This document shows positions 59,030-64,000 of a stretch of DNA of 64,000 nucleotides, piece after piece (position 1 is the stretch's first letter; every line of letters begins with the position of its first letter). The translations under genes and the position numbers were made by a program. The notes under the pieces are model-generated. The model saw nothing but the letters and a program-made list of their open reading frames with translations, did not search any database and was not told the DNA's origin. Origin of the DNA: Silurus meridionalis (lineage: Eukaryota; Chordata; Actinopteri; Siluriformes; Siluridae); assembly GCF_014805685.1 (NCBI RefSeq), contig NC_060911.1:12968712-13032711 (forward strand). Reading direction: 5' to 3'.

Positions 59030-59186
59030 TTGGCCAAGTCCAAAAGATCATCTAGGTCTCCCCTACAACATGCTGGAGATCCACTATGGAGGCTTAAAGG
59101 GAAATCATCCTCTGATGTATGTGAAACCAGCCAACCACATCTATCTGTCTGAACTCCTGCTCAGGCTACAACATGTACATGAACCC
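59030..59186 (+). other. 157-bp coding-like segment present only in copy B
   Basis: On the plus strand one frame reads HLGLPYNMLEIHYGGLKGNH, then PLMYVKPANHIYLSELLLRL and QHVHEPTDMDIF without stop. The composition looks like a real protein. The left edge follows AATTTAG, which could be an acceptor; no donor is evident at the right. Copy A lacks it cleanly at 48831. I do not recognise the protein. Confidence 0.4.
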
Positions 59187-59202
59187 ACAGACATGGACAT
59201 TT

Positions 59203-59787
59203 TTAATGAGGAACACTTACCTGTGAGCGACCATGACAGTCTGGTCTGCTGCCTTCTGCTTGGGCAGTGCCATTTCTTTTCCAAACATGGTGTGTAGAAC
59301 GACTGTCAAAAAGTTCAATTTTGCTTTCATCTGACCATACTATAGTCTCCCAATGATCCACAGGCTTCTCCAAATGCTCTTTCGCAAACTTTAACCGAGT
59401 CTCAACCTGCTTTTTGTTCCGCAATGGAGTCTTGCGTGGTGAGTGTGCATGGATGCCATGACGGCTCAGTGCATTGCTTATAGTTTTCTTTGAAACAACA
59501 GTACCTGCTAATGCAAGGTCTTCCTGAAGTTCTGCCCGAGTGGTTCTTGGCTCTTGGCGAACTCTCCTGATTATTCTTTGGACTCCTCGGACAGGGATCT
59601 TACGTGGAGCACCTGATCGTGGCCGGTTTATGGTGAACTGATGCTCTTTCCATTTCCGGATAATGGCCCCCACAGTGCTCACAGGAACATTCAGCATTCT
59701 GGAAATGCGCCTATAACCATTCACGTTATGCATTTCAATGATACGATTACGAAGATCTTGAGAGAGTTCTTTGCTTTTACCCATCAT
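59203..59787 (-). CDS. Chimeric frame: Tc1 transposase N-terminus fused to prdm9-like exon 1
   Basis: The 194-codon frame starts MMGKSKELSQDLRNRIIEMH. It has two helix-turn-helix units (GYRRISRMLNVPVSTVGAII and a second through TRAELQEDL), a GRPR-like hook in the form RPRSGAPRKI, and the first catalytic Asp in WSDESK. After VWKRNGTAQ it runs without a stop into AEGSRPDCHGRSQ, the prdm9-like exon 1 residues. The prdm9 ATG and the C-terminal half of the transposase (second Asp, Glu) are missing. The exon 1 donor is intact here as GTAAGT. Catalysis is not possible; expression is unknown. Confidence 0.75.
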   Translation of the reverse strand: MMGKSKELSQDLRNRIIEMHNVNGYRRISRMLNVPVSTVGAIIRKWKEHQFTINRPRSGAPRKIPVRGVQRIIRRVRQEPRTTRAELQEDLALAGTVVSKKTISNALSRHGIHAHSPRKTPLRNKKQVETRLKFAKEHLEKPVDHWETIVWSDESKIELFDSRSTHHVWKRNGTAQAEGSRPDCHGRSQVSVPH

Positions 59788-60156
59788 GAAGTCTTTCCTG
59801 TGTGCCTCTTGGGTAATGAGAAGCCTTTATAGGCCAGCAATTAGGACTAAAGCAGCTGATATCAATTAGTACTGATAGGGGGCAGGGTTTCTCTCTCAAT
59901 ACTGACAGATTTCAGGTGATCTCCTGGCTTTCTATGCCATTTTGCACCTTGTGATCTTCATGTGTTCAATACTTATTCCCTGTGTCATTTCACTTTATTT
60001 ATTATGACTCAACTTGTAGACTTAAATCTTCTGATTTTCTTATTTCATTATTTGGCTTGATGGATACATCTGGTGGAAATTTTTTGTCAATAGCCCACTT
60101 AGAAATCCCCTTACTGATGAAAATGCTGATTTGTCAAATACTTATTTTTCCCGCTG
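59260..60156 (-). mobile_element. Tc1 transposon, one end missing
   Basis: The upstream terminus (60115-60156, CAAATACTTATTTTTCCCGC then TG, next to TA) is present. The downstream half and terminus are deleted at the junction with prdm9-like exon 1. Copy A lacks the element: its GCTTCCATTATACCTG is the empty site. Confidence 0.88.
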
Positions 60157-60778
60157 TACCTGTATAAAAAAAAAAAAAAAAGAAAAACAAGTTTGCTCAA
60201 GGACGTTGAAAGTTTTGTATAAAGTTACATCAAATCATTTCTTTCTTATACACAGTATAGACGTGTAGAAGTGAGGTGATCTATAATCACACTATCAGGC
60301 GTCACATGGTCAGGATGCACTCCTTGTAATATCAGGTTCTTGTCAAGGTTTCCTCATAAGAGAGCTGTTTCCCCTTTTCTCCTCTCTCAATCTGTCTCTC
60401 TTTCTCTATCTATCAAGTTAAGCATGCTTGTGAGGTAGCGCATCCTTTCTTTTTCCCAGATCTACCTGATTGGGTTGACGATGAACACTGTTTCCTTTTG
60501 ACTGTGGATCCCCTCAAGGTTTCTTCCATGAGGTTTCAGGGAGTTTTTCCTTGCAACTGTCTCACTCATTAGAAATACAGTTATAGGCACTAAACTTATA
60601 AACTGAAGTAAAGTGGGTCTCCAACTTTAAATTCCTGGGATTTCATATCTCAGGATCAGGATCTGTACTGGCACCTGAACACTTCAGCTCTGGTTATTCA
60701 ACAGCACCTGCACTTCTTGAGGAGTCTTAAGAAAGTCTGTCTGTCTCCAGGGATTCTAAGGAGTTTTTTTTTCTCTCT

Positions 60779-60812
60779 ATCCATCCATCCATCCATCCAT
60801 CCATCCATCCAT
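60779..60812. repeat. (CCAT)n microsatellite
   Basis: About eight CCAT units at the position of the TCTA repeat in copy A. Confidence 0.95.
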
Positions 60813-61338
60813 AGTCTGTCTGTCGCGCGCGCCCCATCTTTAACTTTCACCTACTTGCTGTAGGAGCTTTAAACCGTGGCCACGCCCACTAGCGCGCTTC
60901 AAACATCAAAGGAAACAAAACCGTTAAAACTTTACATTGAAGTCTAAATAAAGCAAAATATTTTTAAACTAAGCCTTTGATGTTTAAGGGACAGAAGCGA
61001 CTCTCTGTCCCGAGAGAAATGAATCTACTTGTTTGAATGCGGCTGTGTTTCTATATGAATGACATCATTGTTATTCTTGTTAAACAGATGAACCGACCCG
61101 CGCTGCATATTCATTATTGTGATAGAACTTAAATATCCATACAGTTCAGTCCATACGCCATTTTGCCCACTTTCTCCACTGGGATGTAGATGGAGCTCTT
61201 CTGCTTTTCCTGAACTCACCTTTCTCTAAAGCAGGACCAGACCAGTTCCTAAAACACAGCTGGAACAAGGAATCGATATTTTTCTTAAACTGGATTAGAT
61301 TAAAACCAGATTAGAAATATCCCTTGAGGAGCTCAGGG

Positions 61339-63413
61339 GGTTTCTTCTTCTTCTTCTTGTGGTGTTTTATAGCAGGTTTGGCAGACCACCGAAAAGGTGT
61401 ATTACCGCCACCTACTGATCTGGTGTGTGGAGCGAACACAGAATGGTGGGTGGGGGGAACACACACTTGCAGGACACTTATCAAGAATGTGTCTCACTGT
61501 TTCCAATTCCCCACACTTTTTACATTCACTCGATTCATGCTTACCTATTCTAAAGAGACTATGGTTTAATGCAGCATGTCTAATTCTCAATCTTGTGATG
61601 ATGACACCCTTCTTCCTATTTCCCAAACTTTTCATCTCATTTCCAACATTCTCCTGTATCTGGAAGAGATGTCTTCCTTTACTCCCACTATTCCATACTT
61701 CCTGCCATCTTTTACATACTTCAGATGAAATCACTGCCTTAAATTCAGCTCTATCTGAGAATGATTGAATGCTTTCTTTGCTAGCAGGTCCACCGTTTCA
61801 TTTCCATCCACACCAACATGAGCAAGTACCCAAAGAAAATTTACCTCCACCCTCAGCTGCCTAATTCTAAACAGACTTTATAAGATTTCTAATATTAAGT
61901 CTTGCCTTGATTCGGATTTTCCACTTTTTAGACTAGAGAGGGCTGCCATTGAATCACTACAAATCACTGTTCTTTCTGGTTGGACTTGTTCGATCCACTG
62001 TAGGGCTAGAATGATTGCTAAAAGTTCGGTAGCAAAAACTGACACTTGATCTGAAAGTCTTTTTGCGATCTTTGTCTCACAAGCAGGGATATATGAAGAT
62101 AAACATGCTTAAGTTCCAGTGACCACTGTTCCTGCCCCTCTCCCCTCCGTGGATCTTCCCACTTCGTCCAGGTCTGCCTCTGGATAGTGTTTTCTTCAAC
62201 TGGAGGCCACTCTGTGCAGCTTGGGACGGTTTCTCATCAACACCTTGGGTGGTTCCATTAAATCCCGGAGTAAGAACGGGCGCTTTGAGGATGGATTGGA
62301 CTGACTCAGGACTACTTTTCGCTTCTGATCATCACTGCACCCCGCAACATCGTATATCTGCTATAAATGGACATTCAGTGCAACCCAGATGAGGATGGGT
62401 TCCCTCTTGAGTCCGGTTCCTCTCAAGGTTTCTTCCTTATGCCGTCCCTGGGAGATTTTCCTTCACCACAGTCGACACCGGCTCACTCATCATGGACAAA
62501 CTTACTCATAAAGAACATCTTCACTTTTAATCACCACATTATCTGTGTAAAGCTGCTTTGAGACAATGTTCATTGTTAAAAGCGCTAAACAAATAAAAAT
62601 AAATTGAATTGAATTGAATATATACTGCTGCTGCAGTTCTTTCAGATTCTGGGTTTTTAGAACCGTCAGTAAATACCTGTAGTGCATTGTATTACTCTCG
62701 TGTAATGTACTGCCGAACTATTAATTCAATTCGAAAATTCATCCCCGGATTACTCAATATTTTCTTAATTTGTAAATCTATTACAGGGTTATGAAACAAC
62801 CAAAGTGAAGGAGCAATTTCATGATTTTTCAGCTCCAACTTGTTCACCTCCTTCCTTACAACCCAACCAAAGCTTGTTATTTCTCTGTACTCATATTCCC
62901 AACATTCTTTCAAAATCAATCTATCTGGATGATTTTCCAGATGGCCCTTTACACCATACCAGTACCTTAGTCTGAGCTGAAACCTGCGCAGTTCAAAGGG
63001 CAATTATCCCATTTCCACCTGTAGTGAGGCTATCGGGGATGATCGAAACGCACCACAACAAATTCGCAGAGCTTGATTTTGTATTACCTCAATCTTTTTA
63101 AGTATTGTTTTTGCTCGCAGAACCGTATATTAGACAGCCATAATCAATGTGTGACCTAATCACAGCACAGTAAATTCTTTTTAAAGACTGACACGTTGCC
63201 CCCCCATTCTACTCCTGATAAGCATCTCAATACATTCATTCCTTTTTTTTATCAGTTTCTGAATATGTGTTCCAAAAGTGAATTTAAAATCCATCCACAT
63301 TCCCAAAAACCTTACTACCTTTACCTGTTCCAACTTGTGCCCGTACATTTCAATATTCAAGCTTGGAATGTTCTTCTTTTTTCGGAAAGCTCATCACTTG
63401 CCGCAGAAAATCT
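61339..63413 (-). mobile_element. 5'-truncated LINE with RNase H domain
   Basis: It interrupts sequence that is continuous in copy A at 50310 and is flanked by CTCAGGG at 61332-61338 and 63414-63420, a 7-bp target duplication. The minus-strand 3' end has an (AAG)n tail near 61342-61358. Encoded pieces include an RNase H fragment (VSVFATELLAIILALQWIEQ and ICSDSMAALSS, near 61935-62045). A C-terminal zinc-knuckle-like tail also lies at 61402-61734 (CKKCGELETVRHILDKCP). RNase H in a LINE suggests the I/Nimb-type group. Another repeat (62385-62620) is nested inside. Confidence 0.88.
62385..62620 (+). mobile_element. Nested dispersed repeat tail
   Basis: CTCTCAAGGTTTCTTCCTTA through AAAGCTGCTTTGAGACAATG, AAAAGCGCTAAACAAATAAA and a TTGAA repeat end. 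Same family as 9285-9476, here inserted in the LINE. Confidence 0.85.
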
Positions 63414-63420
63414 CTCAGGG

Positions 63421-64000
63421 ATTTCTATTACACATCAGTAGATGGATCTGAAGCTCCTGTTGGAAAATTGCAGCGCCTCGACTTGTTCTTCGTCTGTGAT
63501 GGCGGTGTGCCTATTCCAGCGCTACCTGCAGGACTGGAGGGTGGTTTTGATGGGACCTCATATAGTTAAGACTACAACAGAGAGGTTTCTCCCATCTCCT
63601 ACAAAGCTCCATAGTAACAGAACATTCCAGATAGTGTTCTGAAGCAGATCTGTAGGGATCATAGGTGTTTTACCATAATTTTGAGGAAATGTGATGTTAT
63701 ATTTGGATGCTGTCGTCCTGCCACTCTCATGTGTTCATGCAGGTTTGTTGATGGTGGTCTATTGTCCCAGAGATCCCTCATGTGTGTTGCCAGAAGGCCT
63801 ACAGATGTCACCATTCCCTTTCCATTGTTGAGGAACATGAACTTGTCCATCAGCTTGTTCACTGTCTGTAGTCTTCACTTTCATTTAAATGAAGACTCCA
63901 TTGTTTGAACCTTTTGTGTTACCCATTTCTATTGCGTTTATATTCTTTCTGTTGATTACCATGTGCATTTGCATATTTGAATATATCTGCATTTCAACTC
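63421..64000. other. Copy B flank, cut by window end
   Basis: Resumes the match to copy A 50311-50890 after the LINE. Nearly identical until the last 40 bases, where the two begin to differ (near 63975). Confidence 0.85.

Larger units (their letters stand above)
53335..64000. repeat. Segmental duplication copy B (runs past window end)
   Basis: Second copy of the prdm9-like unit. It differs from copy A by loss of two SET exons, collapse of the finger array, an added MITE (57806-58041), a Tc1 insertion (59260-60156), a 157-bp segment (59030-59186) and a LINE insertion (61339-63413). Flank identity at 60890-61330 looks almost complete by eye, so the duplication is recent or has been converted. 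Confidence 0.93.

Overview
The window reads as genomic DNA of a teleost fish. It has vertebrate-style split genes with consensus splice sites, many (CA)n, (TA)n and (GATA)n microsatellites, tRNA-derived SINEs, Tc1/mariner and hAT elements, and non-LTR retrotransposon fragments. The element mix would fit an ostariophysan such as a catfish, but I cannot fix the species. No bacterial or viral genes are seen.

Region 1 (about 1.4-27.8 kb, minus strand) holds what appears to be a complete lcorl gene (ligand-dependent nuclear receptor corepressor-like). Six short exons (27733 to 19057) encode the shared N-terminus, with PLDLT and VLDLS CtBP-type motifs. Exon 6 ends in phase 2 and can join either of two terminal exons. 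One at 18562-17635 carries the psq helix-turn-helix (short isoform, about 514 aa). A giant exon at 6488-2104 carries a 10-residue coding minisatellite, three AT-hooks and a DUF4553-like block (long, PALI2-type isoform, about 1,670 aa). The introns hold Tc1, hAT and SINE copies, a 31-bp-type minisatellite, and possibly a long 3'UTR of the short isoform.

Region 2 (about 28-41 kb) shows no convincing gene. It holds dispersed repeats: a reverse transcriptase relic, mariner and Tigger-like elements, SINEs and hAT-like elements.

Region 3 (about 41-64 kb) is a tandem segmental duplication around a prdm9-like gene on the minus strand. Copy A (41.0-50.9 kb) has seven coding exons that join in frame: a zinc knuckle, a PR/SET domain with all three catalytic tyrosines, one isolated finger, and a 20-finger C2H2 array. 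No KRAB or SSXRD domain is visible. Copy B (53.3 kb to the window end) is decayed. Two SET exons are lost, an 8-bp deletion shifts the frame, and the finger array has collapsed from 20 to about five. A truncated Tc1 transposon is fused in frame to the first coding exon. A roughly 2-kb RNase H-bearing LINE flanked by a 7-bp repeat interrupts the upstream flank.

The most notable points are the intact/degenerate prdm9 pair, the transposase-prdm9 exon chimera, and the lcorl coding minisatellite with mutually exclusive terminal exons. All domain calls were made by reading the sequence and were not checked by database search.
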